Positions 52,490-64,000 of a stretch of 64,000 nucleotides of DNA are shown here, piece after piece. A model generated the notes under the pieces. That model searched no databases. It saw only the letters and a program-made list of their open reading frames with translations, and was not told where the DNA came from. Location: the NCBI RefSeq assembly GCF_016808095.1, contig NC_068971.1:2976001-3040000 (forward strand), read 5' to 3'. A program made the translations under genes and the position numbers. Each line of letters begins with the position of its first letter. The first letter of the stretch is position 1. Source of the stretch: Vigna angularis. Lineage: Eukaryota; Streptophyta; Magnoliopsida; Fabales; Fabaceae.

Positions 52490-55323
52490 TGTAAGGACCG
52501 AGTGTCCTTTTTATTTTAAAAAAGAAGGAAGTGGTGGGGGAAGAGGAGCACATTGTGAGTGGTAAAAGGAGGGGCGGCTGCACGTTTCTGGAAGTGGGGA
52601 AGTGGGCGGCTGCACTTGGAGAAAGTGGAGGGGCTCCCTGTTTGCAGAGTGGTGCAGCTGGTGGGTGGTGGGTCTTTCCACTTTTGGATTGCTTCATCCA
52701 CCAAGGGAGACACCATCATCTCCTTCGTTAGTGGACACTGCACCAAGGAGTGGAAGGGAACGGTTGTGATTCTTCCAGTTGTGGAGGGTCCAATTTCTTT
52801 TCCCTTATAGGTAAAAAGCCTTGGATTCATGGGGTATTGGTTCTGAACTTCGGGAAGAGTAGAATTCTTGCTGCCATATCTCTGAGTGGAGTGTTCGGTG
52901 CTGCATCTGGAGGAGCAAAAGGCTTGCTGCAGATTTGGGAAAGGTGAGACAGAGAACGTCCAGAGCTTTTCTGCAAATCTTTTGGGAGAAAGATTCAAGG
53001 AAGTCTTCAAGAGGTAAGGGGAGTTGGATTTTCTGTATGTTGGTAGTTGTTGCATGATGTAGATGCTGGAAATTTGAGGTTGTGTGTATGGTTGGACTGA
53101 AAATGATATGTTGATTCATGTATGTAATCTTTTATGTTTTGGAATTGAAGGAAATTAGGATTTTGTAGCTTTTTAGTTATTTGGAGAGGAAGTGAGGTAG
53201 TGGTTTTGAGTATTTGGGGTCTAGAGTGTTATTGAGCATTTGGAACAGTTTCACCCACTGTATTGTGACTTGTTAGAGTTATCAAATTGATCAAAATAGG
53301 TGCACAGTAGTGGAATTGGATTTTTAGTATCAAAGTTATGAAAATTTGTATTTTATGGTTGAATTTGAGTATGAATCCCTTAAGAATTGAATAAGGAACG
53401 GTTATAATCAATTAGGTAAGTCCAATCTAGTATAAAACATGAATTTAGGGTGTTAGAAGTTAAATAAAAGGGTTGAAAATGGTAAAACGAGGTTCTGGCC
53501 TCAAATCTGCAGAATTCTGCATTCTGCAGAATTCTCGCCCGGGCGCCCCTGTCGCGCCCAGGCGCCCCAATCTCTGGAAGAGTCGCACCTGGCATGTCGC
53601 GCCTGAGCGCGCGATGCTAGAGTGAGCGTTCGTCCAATTTGATCTAAATTGGACGTTCGTCCGTTTTGAGCCACATTAGACGTTCGTCCAAATGGCTCGA
53701 TCAAGCGTTCGGCCTTTGTTCTCAGTTGAGCGTTCGGCCTGCTGTTGTGGGCGAGCGTTCGTCCAAACAGTGATTATCCGGTCGTATCATATTTGATCTG
53801 TGTAGCGTTCATCTAAACAGTATTGGCAGTAATCTGATAGCGTTCGTCCTAGTGAGCATTCGACCAAACAGTGTTTATGATCTATTGTTCGTTCGTCCAA
53901 ACAGTGATTACCTAGCAATGATTCGTCCTGAGAGTGTTTAGATTAATAACGTTCAGTCTCACAGTGTACGTCCGTGGAGTGTTCGATCCCAGTGTTCGGT
54001 TATTAGCGTTCGATCATTACTTGATCTAAGGTAACGAGCATCCGTATGAGGAGCGATTGGTGTTTGTACGTTCGTTTAATAGCGTTCGGCCTTATGGTGC
54101 TCGGTTTGTAGCGTTCGGCCTAATTCTCATAGCGTCCGTTCAGATTGTGCTCGTTAGCGTTCGGCCAAGTATTCAACTATAGCGTTCGGTTTTCGCGTTC
54201 GGCAAATGGCATTCGGCATTCAGTTATGAGCGTTCGACCTGACATGAGGACGTTCGTCCAAATAGTGTCCGGCCTCGCAAATGGCGTTCGTTCAGAACGT
54301 GCGTCCCATGGTGTTCGGTGAATAGTGCTCGTTCAATGAGTACTCTACCAAAAATGTATTCTAAATCCATTTTCTATTAAATTGAACTATGTGTACAAAT
54401 GTTTGTAATGTATATTGTGATGGGATTTATGTGAAAGTATGTGAATGCATGAGAATGTACGAAATATGATAAATTACTGCAATGATATAATTGTAAATAT
54501 AAATGATGTATGTGAGTATGAAGTGGACATCTCTGGGAGAGATGACCACAAGTGACTATGTGATGTTGTGGTTGTTGAGTATAACTGTAGTGAACCTAGG
54601 ATCGGTCTGTCTATCCCTACACTCAAAGCATTGTTCATGCTCACATAGAGAAGAACAGTGTCAGTGGTGAGAGTAGAGGGAGGTCCTCGTCTATAGCCTT
54701 TAATGGCAGAGATAGGCAGGTTGGGGATTTACCTTGCTAGTGTTGGAGAAAGACCAACAGACTATGCGAGTGCAAAGACGACTGTTGGTTCGACAGTAAT
54801 ACAAATCCGGATGAGTCGTATGTGTGGATTTACCTTGTATAGTGTTGGGGAGTGCCAGCAGAACTATGCGAGTGTAAAGATGTGTGAGTTGTGGTTCAAT
54901 GAGCATGCTATAATTGTTCTTTTATATGAATTTATGTATGATACCATGAGTTAACTGTGATATTGGTATAACATGCTTTTTATATCTAGCTCACCCTTGC
55001 ATTGTTTGTGTTGTGTGCTGTTTGGGTATGTTTCTTTGGCGATGATCATCCACTTGGATGGGAGCAGACGTTGTTGAGGAGATCTCTTTGGAGCAAGAGC
55101 TGGAGGATACTAAGGTTGCGGAGTAGTCTTCTTAGAGTTTCCCATCTGAACACGTGTAGTGTTCGACTCTTTAAGCTATTTAAGTTTGAATTTCCGTTTT
55201 CTTTTATTTCTGGATGACTGTAATTTTACATTTAATTACACGTCATGATCCGACTGTTCTCTTTATTGGAATGTTGACGTCTTTATTATGTAATATTTGT
55301 TATTATATAATCGGGATGTTACA
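52490..55323 (+). repeat. 3' LTR of element D
   Basis: 2,834 bp. Contains a GC-rich patch (53520-53610) with GCGCCC/GGGCGC inversions, and from 53623 a long array of GAGCGTTCGTCC/GCGTTCGGCC motifs. Confidence 0.93.
53623..54340 (+). repeat. GCGTTCG motif array in the LTR of element D
   Basis: More than 20 copies of GCGTTCG(T/G)CC and variants, irregularly spaced about 20-50 bp apart. They lie 1.1-1.9 kb from the LTR start, the same sense-strand offset as in element A. Confidence 0.85.
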
Positions 55324-55328
55324 ATCCA

Positions 55329-58300
55329 CAGTTTAATAACGGTGTCAATTCCTTTATCAGACACCCCTTCTAATACAAAACTTGTAAATATTTAAATTTT
55401 TTATTACAATTGTAGACTAAAAATTATGTATATAAATTAAAATTACAACATTTTGATTATCGCACCCATTCTTTTGTATTTTCTACGAAATAAAGTTATA
55501 CATGTGAAATAATTGTTATAAGCTTAAAAATAATAAAATAGATAATTGTATGTGATAAATTACAAAAAATTATTGAAATCTTAATAACTATTTTAAGTTA
55601 ATTATATAAAATTTATACTCTTTATTTGCTTTAGGTAAATAATTGATCACGTTTCTTTAAATTAAAGAGAAATAACTTTTCATTTATTCAAATTGAAATA
55701 TATAAAGTGTGATTTTTCACTGGTATTTACTTTTCTTTAAATAATTACTTAAAGACTATTTTAGTTGTTAATATTAAACTCGATAACTCATTTGTAGTTA
55801 TTAAAACGTTATTTTCTTCCTTATTTTTCACTCCTCATCTTATATATTAATAAATCAAAGATTTCAGATCATTAAATATTCCGTTAAAAGAAGTTGAATT
55901 CCAAGTGGGAACACTAAATTTAACTAATTCTAGAAAGTTAAATCACAAACACTTATTTCTTTAATGAGAAAAAGAAAGGACAATAAATATTGAACTACCC
56001 AAAGAACAAAGGGGAAGACTTGTAAGAAGACTCCTTAAAATTATTAGAAACATTTGTTTGCACGTAATGGGATGCTTCCTTATTTTCTTTCAACTTCAAC
56101 ATTCTCACACTGATCATTAAGCTTTCATAATCTTCTTTCAATGCCAGAAGGATAGAAAAGTGCATATATTGTTAGCAATTATGCTTTCTATCCACAAATG
56201 TTTCCTCTATTTAATGAATATATCATTGCATGACTTGCTCATTGACTTGTCGACTAACTAAAAATATAAATTTTTCAATCTAATTCTTACCTCTATAATT
56301 TTGTATTACTTTTTTACTTTTATAAAGATTAAATATCATACATATTTCAGTTTTTTGAAATTAAACAATTTTGATCTTTTAGTAAAGCATTCGTCAAAAA
56401 CAAGTAATTACTTGCTTTGTAGAATATTATTAATAATTTTTAATTATAAACTTTACATTTTTATTACAAGAATATGTTAACTTTCTTTTAATGATTAGAT
56501 GATATATATTAAATTCTTATAGACATCAAAATACACATTGACGAAACTATAAGTAGTAGAGAGGGAGGTTTAACTTAATTATAACCCGTAAGTATTTTAT
56601 TTTTCATTAACATGTACATTAAAACAGATATTTATTGTAAACCAAAAATCGACAGTAACAAATAAAAGTCGATGTCAATTAGTTATTAATAATGAATTTG
56701 TATTGCACATGTACATGTCCCTAACTATAAAATCGTTGATACTAATTTGTTAAGTAGGCTTTTGAAGATTGAGTCTAACTAGTGTGGTCTTAACCAATTT
56801 TATTATTTGCCCATTTTTAAATTATGTTTTTAATTAAAATAGTTTATCGTGAGCTTGACCGATATTAATATTTTTTTTTTATTTTGAAATTTATTCAATT
56901 TAATATTGGTTTAACGAATGTTAAATAAAATATATTTTTAATATTATTTTGCATCAGTTTGGCAGAATGATACTCAAAAAAATCGTATAGTACTTTCATC
57001 TTTAAATTATATAAATGAAAAAAATTAGAATAAAAAATTATAATAGATAAAGGAGATGAGTGTAGATAAAAAATAAAAATGTATATGAAGAAAATAAATT
57101 TGGATGAAGGAGATCAGAAAAAAAAAATGTAGATAAAAAAGATTAATATTGATATAAAACATGAGTATGATACGAGTAAAAAGTTAAATTCGAGGTGATT
57201 TATGAACGTCAATCAAGAAAATAAATGTTACTAAAATTATAAAGAAAGTGAAACATAAAATTATGAATAAAGAAATTTATCAATTTTGAATTTAAATCTT
57301 TAAATTAAAAATAATTTATAATTTATATTCATTTCAATAATGCATGGAAATTCAAAATATATAACTTAGAATCAATTAAACTAACATTTACTTAACTAAA
57401 CTATAAATATTAAAAATAAGAAAGGCTAGCCTCACTTTAAAATATATCAATTTTATTTATTTTAATTATGATCTACTAAATCAACAATAAATTATTTATT
57501 TTTAATAATTTTATTAACATTTGGCCTTAAGTGACTATAATTTAAATAAAGATGATAAACCTAAATAAGGTTAGTGTATTAAGGGAACATTAACTTTATT
57601 TATTTTTAGTATTATAGTTTTAATTAATGTTATTAAACTGACACAAACAAATATTTATTTAATAAAAATAAATAGTAATGTTACTTTTTTTTTATCTTTT
57701 TTATTTTAAAAAATTAAATTAGAGTTAGCTGAGCAAACACTAATATGTTAAAAAATTCCTCATATTTATGTCAGTTTAATTATCCAATAGTATTGTAATT
57801 TGATGGACATTGATATTTAAAAACTAAATTTATTTTGTAGTAATATTTATGTAGTTTACGTGAACTTATAATCTGAATTACAACTATTTAAAATGTAAAA
57901 GAATATTACATTTAAAAATAATGAGAATCATGTTCATATTTTGAAATAAAATTATCAATAGACGGAATTTATGTAAAAGTATAAGTAGAATATATTAATA
58001 ATATATAATTATGTAAAAGTAAAAGTTTCTAGTTGAAAGTGATTCTTTTAAACTGTTAATAAAGATGGATCATTTTTTTGAAATTGAACTTTTAAATTAA
58101 TTTTCTTAATGGACTATATTTAAATTATCAGTAGAAGAAAAGTGTTTTTTCCTATTTTATTAAAGAATAACATATTCATAAAAAAGAGTAATATATATAA
58201 CGTGTGTATTTATCTTACTTATAAATATAAAAAAACATTAATAAACCTTGAATCTTATCAAATTTCTACATTAAAATAAAATTTTAAGGAAGTCTTCAAA

Positions 58301-59770
58301 ATAATGTGATAATATATGAATTCGCAAAAATAAATTATATTTATTATAAATTAAGTATTCATAGATATTCAGATTAACTCAACTTTCTAATATATAATAT
58401 ATGTACATATAAATTTTATATGGAATTGATGAATATTGAGAGAAAAATTATAAGATAAAAGTAATTAGTATTTTGATAACATAAAAATGCATATTCAAGT
58501 GAAGTACAAAGTTATTCAATATATATATATATATATAAATGATCTTTTGTACTTAATAAAAACAAACTTAATTTTTATATGGATTCTACTAAAATGATGC
58601 ATTATGTGAAACAGTCAGTGACAAATACTTTACTTAAATTTATTATCTTAATATTTAAAGTCATATGAGTCTATCTTAATTGAGATTATGATGAACAAGT
58701 CCTTAATTTCTAAAACCACCATAGGATAAATTAATGGGAATTTTATCCACATTAATTGAGATTATGATGAACAAGTCATATATGAGATAAACTAAAGTTT
58801 AGGGTATTTAAATTAATTATGCCCAGCCCTATCCATCCGATTCATTTTGAGTCACCAATTCAAACAATAAAAAACTGAAGTATTAATTCAAACTTTCTCT
58901 TTCTTTCATTTTTTTTTTATTCTCAAACTCTCTCTTGAGATATTGAAGTTTGACCGTAGTCACATTTGAATTTAAACTCTTGTTGAAGAGTATCACATGC
59001 CTAGTTGTTTTTGCTCTCATGATCCTTAGATATATAACTAGTGAAACTTTCTTTAAATCATTCCGAGAATTTCAACATTTGTGATTTTCTTTTCTTTCAA
59101 CGTTGCATGTTGTGCAAATGTAGTAAGTAGTGACTTGATTAGTGTACTCTACTTGTATAAATTCTTATGCATCCAAACGTGTAAAATAAGTTTATAACCT
59201 AAAAATTATAATTTTCTCCTTCAAATAAAAACTTATAAATTGCGCTAATGGATGTTGAAGTATTTGTGATTTTTTTGTTACAAGAATCTAAAAGCTGTTG
59301 AGGGTAGTATGTGTTCTTACAAAAGGTTGAGATATTCATATAAGACCTATTGTTTCCTTGCTTAGTCTAAGATTGTTTAGTTTATCTTAACTTAAATGTG
59401 ATTACTTTAAGTAACATTATCATCTAGGTCTTATCCTCTGCAGTATGATTTTAGAAGAATCTATTTACACTTTATTGGTGATATTCCAAGGTATAACATT
59501 TTACAAAATAAAATTTAGAAGAAAGAGAATTTGAATATAGACTAAAAATAACTACATATAGCGCTATGAAAATTACACATTAAAAGAGTCTAAAAATAAC
59601 TATATAACAGTGCTATGACAATTATCCATATTAAGAGTGTAAAAATATATATAAGTATAAAATAGTGCTACGACAATTATGCATATAAAGAGTTAATACC
59701 ACTAAATATTTTGAATAAAAAAGTAATAATCTTCATTAAATACTAGTAACAGCATATTGAAGTGGATTAA
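55329..59770. other. AT-rich intergenic DNA and 3' flank of the truncated receptor kinase
   Basis: No gene recognised. About 55690-56240 is a diverged copy of 14030-14530. A 23-bp direct repeat (TTGAGATTATGATGAACAAG) occurs near 58680 and 58760. Confidence 0.5.
59530..59695. repeat. Three imperfect ~50-60-bp repeats
   Basis: Units share TAAAAATAACTA, GTGCTATGACAATTA and AAAGAGT. They lie about 75 bp downstream of the stop codon of the truncated receptor kinase. Confidence 0.6.
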
Positions 59771-62122
59771 TTAGCGTCCCTTTGGATCATTAATCTCAGA
59801 GAAAACAAGCTCTGAGATCAACCTGTCAGATTCTTGACTCGCGTAGCTTGTAGAGTTCAATCCACTGCTATTACTGAAGTCCGAAACATGCATACTACTA
59901 TGGCTACCGCTAAACATGTCCTCAGTAGTACTGTCTTCATAATCCCCACCACTTTCCAACACGACATTGACATTAGCACCATCCTGAAGCTGAAGTTGCA
60001 TAACAAACTCCAACACTCCAACCACGACGTTCATGGAAGGTCGGTGATTCCCATCCTCAAGCAAACAGCTCAACGCAACCTCACCAAATTTGCGCAAACA
60101 GTGAGGTGCTATCTGGCCCTTCAGTGCTGGATCCACAATCTCACTCAGAAACCCCTTCTCATACCGATGCTTCGCCCAATCCACAAGTGACACCTGTTGC
60201 TTCTCCGCCGTTCGGAGCAAAGGCTGCCTCCCGCACAATACCTCCAAGAGCACCACCCCATACGAGTACACGTCCGACTTCTCCGTCAAACGCTGTCGTT
60301 TGTAATACTCCGGATCCAAATACCCAACACTGCCTTTCACATTTGTGCTCACATGGGTCATTGAAGAACCCGTGGGCCCAATTCGAGATAACCCAAAGTC
60401 TGAAACCTTCGCCACCCATTTTTCATCCAACAAGATGTTTGTGCTCTTCACGTCACGGTGAATGATCATCTGTTTTGCACCTGTATGCAGATAATGTAGT
60501 CCTCGTGCGGCCCCTATGCATATCTGAAGCCTTTGATTCCATGAGAGCGGAGGGCTATCGGTTCCGTAGAGATGGTCACGGAGGGTTCCGCGATCCATGA
60601 AATCGTAAATGAGTATCATCTCGTTGCTCTCGTAGCAGTAACCGATGAGGGAAACAAGATGGAGGTGACGAAGTTGAGAGAGCATTTGGATCTCGTTCAT
60701 GAACTCGTTCAGACCTTGCTGAGAACCGGGTTTGAGCCTTTTGATAGCGACAGGTGTTGAGCCGTCGTCGATGTAGCCTTTGTACACGTCGCCGAAGCCT
60801 CCCACTCCAACGACGAAGAGTTTGTCGAAGTTGTTTGTGGCGGCCCTGATTTCTGCGATTGAGAAGTGACGGCAGAGGTTGGTTGGTAGCGATGATGAGC
60901 CAGAGCCACCTCCGCGAGAAGTTCCATCTTTTTGGTTTTTGTAAACGGCAACGTTTTGCTTGAGTTTTTTGATGAAGAAAACCACCATAAAGGAGAGTAA
61001 AACGACACCAGAAACTGCAGCTGCGACTGCGGCAGTTAGGGGTCTCTTGGTGCCGCTATTTTTCTTCTTTGAGGTTTGCTTATTGGCGGTGTGTGAACGA
61101 GGGTCTGGATTCGGTTCAGCGAGACTACCTGTTGTGTTGTTGATTTTGAAAACTTCAATAGCATTGAGTTGTGCATCCTGAATGATGCTTTTACTATTAG
61201 GATGCATTTCCAGTGAAAGATATACCTTTTCCTTATTTCCCGGAATGTAAACTGCGTAATCTTTAACCACTGGTACACCCTTCTTGTTGTCGCTCCACTT
61301 GAGAATGTCTGCCCCTCTTTCAGCCAACTGATCCTGAATGAAGATGTAAAACATTTGTTCACCGCGTTCTTGAACCTCCGGGTTAAGCTGACAAAAGTGT
61401 AGCCTTAGCAAGTAGAAGAATCCAGAATAAACGGGAAGCTTCCATGTGAGGTTCTTAAAGGGATTCATTCCAATATTCCTTACGGAGCGATATAGTTGGT
61501 CCGGTGCCGTGTAGTTAGGAATCTGAACGAAGCTGAGACTAGTTTTTTTCGCATAATCAGCAGATGGTCCACTGTCAGTAATTAGGTATTTCTCATCCGT
61601 ATCCCAGGCCCTGAGCATGCCAGTGTCCTGTGACGGGGAGATTTGTGCTCCTCCAACTTTCAACCGGTGCTTAGTCTCGAGAGCAGAGTTATTTGTAATG
61701 ATATATACTTGGTTCATGTGACCAACAAATTGTGGCAATCTAGTGATGTCGTCAGGAACAGTGTAATTAGGGTTGGAGTAGTATAGATAAGAGGGCATTG
61801 AAACAATCTCGATTCCATTTATGAAAGCGTACGACTCTGTGGTACTTGGAGCGAAGGTTATGTCGAGCCTCTGATCATGTTGGAGGTAGATACAGTACTC
61901 TCTGAACAAGATGTCGGAGTGGGTTGGGTCGTCATCAGCTTCAGCATATAGGGAAGGATTGAAATGTTGAAGGAGGGTGTATGGGCCTGCTTGGACTGAG
62001 AAATTGGCTTTGGGGCGGTCAAACATTTGGTATGAAGTTGAGTAGAAGAAGAGACGAAGAAAGAAGGGGCCTTGTGTGGTGACGGGGAAGGAGTAGGTGA
62101 ATTGGGAGTGAGAGAGACGGGC
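59771..62122 (-). pseudogene. FERONIA-like receptor kinase with the 5' end replaced by a transposon
   Basis: Gene-derived reading starts at ARLSHSQF (62122), equal to about residue 87 of the intact 9112-11550 receptor, and is open for 783 codons. The malectin-like region is otherwise good (RLFFYSTSY, GPYTLLQHF, SDILFREY, INGIEIVSMP, YTAPDQLYRSVR). A membrane segment (AAVSGVVLLSFMVVFFI) and a full kinase follow: GVGGFGDVYKG, VAIK, HRDVKST, SDFGLSRI, GYLDPEYY. The C-terminus (HVSDFSNSSGLNSTS, SELVFSEINDPKGR) is family-like. The open frame extends 39 codons into transposon DNA without any ATG; the first internal ATG is in the YQMFDRP region. Signal peptide and first ectodomain part are missing, so a surface receptor is unlikely. 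A 5' exon beyond the right edge cannot be excluded. Confidence 0.8.
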
Positions 62123-62299
62123 TTTTGCACCAAAATAGGCAAATTTGTCATCTTTATTACCAAAATGGGCAAATTTTGACTCAAAATGAAGTCGTGGGGG
62201 CCAAAACGACTTCAATTGAAGAAGTCGTGCCCCCTGCACGACTTCACCCTGTTCATTTGACCAGGGTTGAAGTCGTGCACCCCAAAAACGACTTTAGGG

Positions 62300-62341
62300 T
62301 ATGGTAATCGATTACCACACATGTTGTAATCGATTACCATA
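62300..62341. repeat. Nested palindrome TATGGTAATCGATTAC / GTAATCGATTACCATA
   Basis: Two copies of the self-complementary core GTAATCGATTAC flank a short centre (CACACATGTT), so the whole 42-bp block is nearly palindromic. It lies within the transposon terminal region. Confidence 0.88.
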
Positions 62342-62539
62342 CCGTTTTTAATAAAAAAAATAAAAAATTTTGAAATCGTAGGGGGGTTCACGACTTTAAT
62401 AATAGAAGTCGTGCACCCCCAACACAACTTTACTTTCTTATTATTTTTAACTTTTATTAATTAAAATCATTTACAATTTCTAAAAAATATTTTAAAATGT
62501 ATTTAAAATAATTAAAATTATATCTAATTAATAATAAAT

Positions 62540-64000
62540 AAATTTCAATATTATTAAATAAATAAATTTCATACTTTTAATTATTTTTGTAATTAAATTA
62601 AACTTTTTATAAAAGAATTTCAATTAAATAATTTATAACTATAATTATCTAATTAAAAATTCAAAAAAATTATATTTTATTATAATTTATTGTTTTTAAT
62701 TTTTATTATTATAGTATATTTTTTTACAAAATTATAATTAATTAATAATAATTTCTTTCATTATAAAATATTTAAATTAATAAAATTTTTAAATATAAAC
62801 TAATTAAATTAATAAAAAGATTAAATAACTAAAATCTAAAATCGTGGAGGGGGTTAACGACTTCTTTTACTGAAGTCGTGCTCCCCCCCCCCCCCCCCAC
62901 ACACTTTCACTTTATTACTTTTTTTAATTTAAAATGATTTATAATTTTTAAATTATATATTTAAACGTATTTAAAATATTAAAAATTATATATAATTAAT
63001 ATTTAAAGTTTCTAAATATTATTAAATAAATAAACTTATTTTGGTTATTAAATTAATCACATTTTTTAAAATTATTTTAATTAAATAATTTATAACTATT
63101 ATTATTATAATTACATAAATTAAAATGCATAAATAATTTATAATGAAAAAAATTATTATTAATTAATTATAATTTGTAAAAAAATATACTATAATAATTA
63201 AAATTAAAAAAATAAATTATAATGAAGTATAAAATTTTTTGAATTTTTAATTAGATAATTATAATAATTATAGTTATAAATTATTTAATTAAAATTCTTT
63301 TATAAAAAATTTAATTTAATTACAAAAATGATTAAAAGTATAAAATTTATTTATTTAATAATATTAAAAAACTTTAATTATTAATATTTTTAAATGTATT
63401 TAAAATAATTAAAATCATCTTTAATTAATTATATATAATTTAGAATATTTTTAAATGTATTTAAAATAATTAAAATCATCTTTAATTAATTATATATAAT
63501 TTAAAAGTATAAAGTTTATTTATTTAACAATATTTAGAAACTTTAAATATTAATTATATATAATTTTTAATATTTTAAATACATTTAAATATATAATTTA
63601 AAAATTATAAATCATTCTAAATTAAAAAAAGTAATAAAGTGAAAGTGTGTGGGGGGAGCACGACTTCAGTACAAGAAGTCGTTAACCCCCTCCACGATTT
63701 TAGATTTTAGTTATTTAATCTTTTTATTAATTTAATTAGTTTATATTTAAAAATTTTATTAATTTAAATAGTTTATAATGAAAGAAATTATTATTAATTA
63801 ATTATAATTTTGTAAAAAAATATACTATAATAATAAAAATTAAAAACAATAAATTATAATAAAATATAATTTTTTTTGAATTTTTAATTAGATAATTATA
63901 GTTATAAATTATTTAATTGAAATTCTTTTATAAAAAGTTTAATTTAATTACAAAAATAATTAAAAGTATGAAATTTATTTATTTAATAATATTGAAATTT
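62540..64000. repeat. Large inverted repeat, centre about 63270
   Basis: The left arm (62540 to about 63055) is the near-exact reverse complement of the right arm (about 63495 to 64000). For example CGTGGAGGGGGTTAACGACT near 62845 pairs with AGTCGTTAACCCCCTCCACG near 63680. The main length difference is a run of 16 C (62883-62898) against 6 G (63651-63656). The right arm is still paired at the last base, so the true arm is longer. The spacer carries a ~58-bp tandem duplication (about 63375-63490). Confidence 0.9.

Larger units (their letters stand above)
50293..55323 (+). mobile_element. Internally deleted Ty3/gypsy element D
   Basis: Outer ends TGTAAGGACCGAG and GATGTTACA are flanked by perfect ATCCA duplications (50288-50292, 55324-55328). 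The 3' LTR is full length (52490-55323, 2,834 bp), preceded by the purine tract GTTGGGGAGAA. The 5' LTR stops after 238 bp (50530) and jumps directly to gag; no primer site is left. Gag is open, but protease is damaged and most of RT, RNase H and integrase is gone. Gag is related to that of A (LESFLQHRPTRFTGK against [15 protein letters not shown]), so D belongs to the same broad lineage. Confidence 0.93.
62123..64000. mobile_element. Terminal part of a fold-back-like DNA transposon
   Basis: The boundary with the receptor-kinase coding sequence is at about 62123 (TTTTGCACCAAAATAGGC). Next come CCAAAATAGGCAAATTTG and a near repeat CCAAAATGGGCAAATTTT, then repeated GAAGTCGTG / CACGACTTC motifs. 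From about 62540 the DNA forms a very AT-rich inverted repeat centred near 63270. I cannot assign a family; a Mutator-like or Foldback element is possible. The other end is outside the window. Confidence 0.65.

Noticed and set aside
60106..60465. Plus-strand open frame with Pro/Ser-rich translation
   Set aside because: Antisense shadow of the kinase domain of the truncated receptor gene.
62123..62239. GTG as start codon of the truncated receptor kinase
   Set aside because: Nuclear plant genes start at ATG; the extra 39 codons are transposon sequence.

Overview
The window is eukaryotic nuclear DNA from a plant, most likely a legume. This follows from AT-rich intergenic DNA, short GT-AG introns, malectin-domain receptor kinases of the FERONIA/CrRLK1L family, and Ty1/copia and Ty3/gypsy retrotransposons. 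The species cannot be fixed from sequence alone; a phaseoloid bean is an inference.

The host-gene layer is a small FERONIA-like receptor-kinase cluster. It holds one apparently intact receptor (9112-11550, minus), one kinase-only gene with an intron and a degenerate active site (15324-16716, minus), and a near-full receptor whose first ~100 codons are replaced by a transposon end (59771-62122, minus). Three broken copies lie nearby: 5829-6891 (plus), a bare 3' end at 7525-7815 (minus), and 17740-18254 (minus). Several copies share 5' or 3' flanking sequence, so the cluster grew by local duplication.

The rest is mostly mobile DNA. A CACTA element (2359-3786, TSD TAA) carries a scrambled piece of a WD40 gene resembling actin-interacting protein 1. 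A Mutator-like element (11789-12802) carries a small spliced reading frame. A copia fragment (16827-17739) abuts the kinase-only gene and is fused to a broken kinase copy. A complete but dead copia element occupies 18526-23773 (TSD CTATC).

From 24538 to 49916 lies a nest of chromodomain-type gypsy elements. Outer element A (minus, 2,777-bp LTRs, TSD TCTTG) was hit twice: by a 2.5-kb LTR-like insertion G (41426-43967, TSD ACCAT) and by a solo LTR B (27900-40431, plus, TSD CTGTT). B is itself split by a complete element C of its own family in the opposite orientation (29488-39355, minus, TSD CATAA). Next to the nest is D (50293-55323, plus, TSD ATCCA), with most of its 5' LTR and most of pol deleted. 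The right edge (62123-64000) is the terminal part of a fold-back-like element with long inverted arms, running out of the window.

The points most worth a second look are: hairpin arrays in the B/C LTRs with a matched two-arm change; CG-containing motif arrays at the same LTR position in A and D; two gene-capturing DNA transposons; a kinase subfamily with HRD to HRN and DFG to GFD changes; and transposon replacement of the N-terminus of a receptor kinase. No tRNA, rRNA, CRISPR or organelle insert was recognised.
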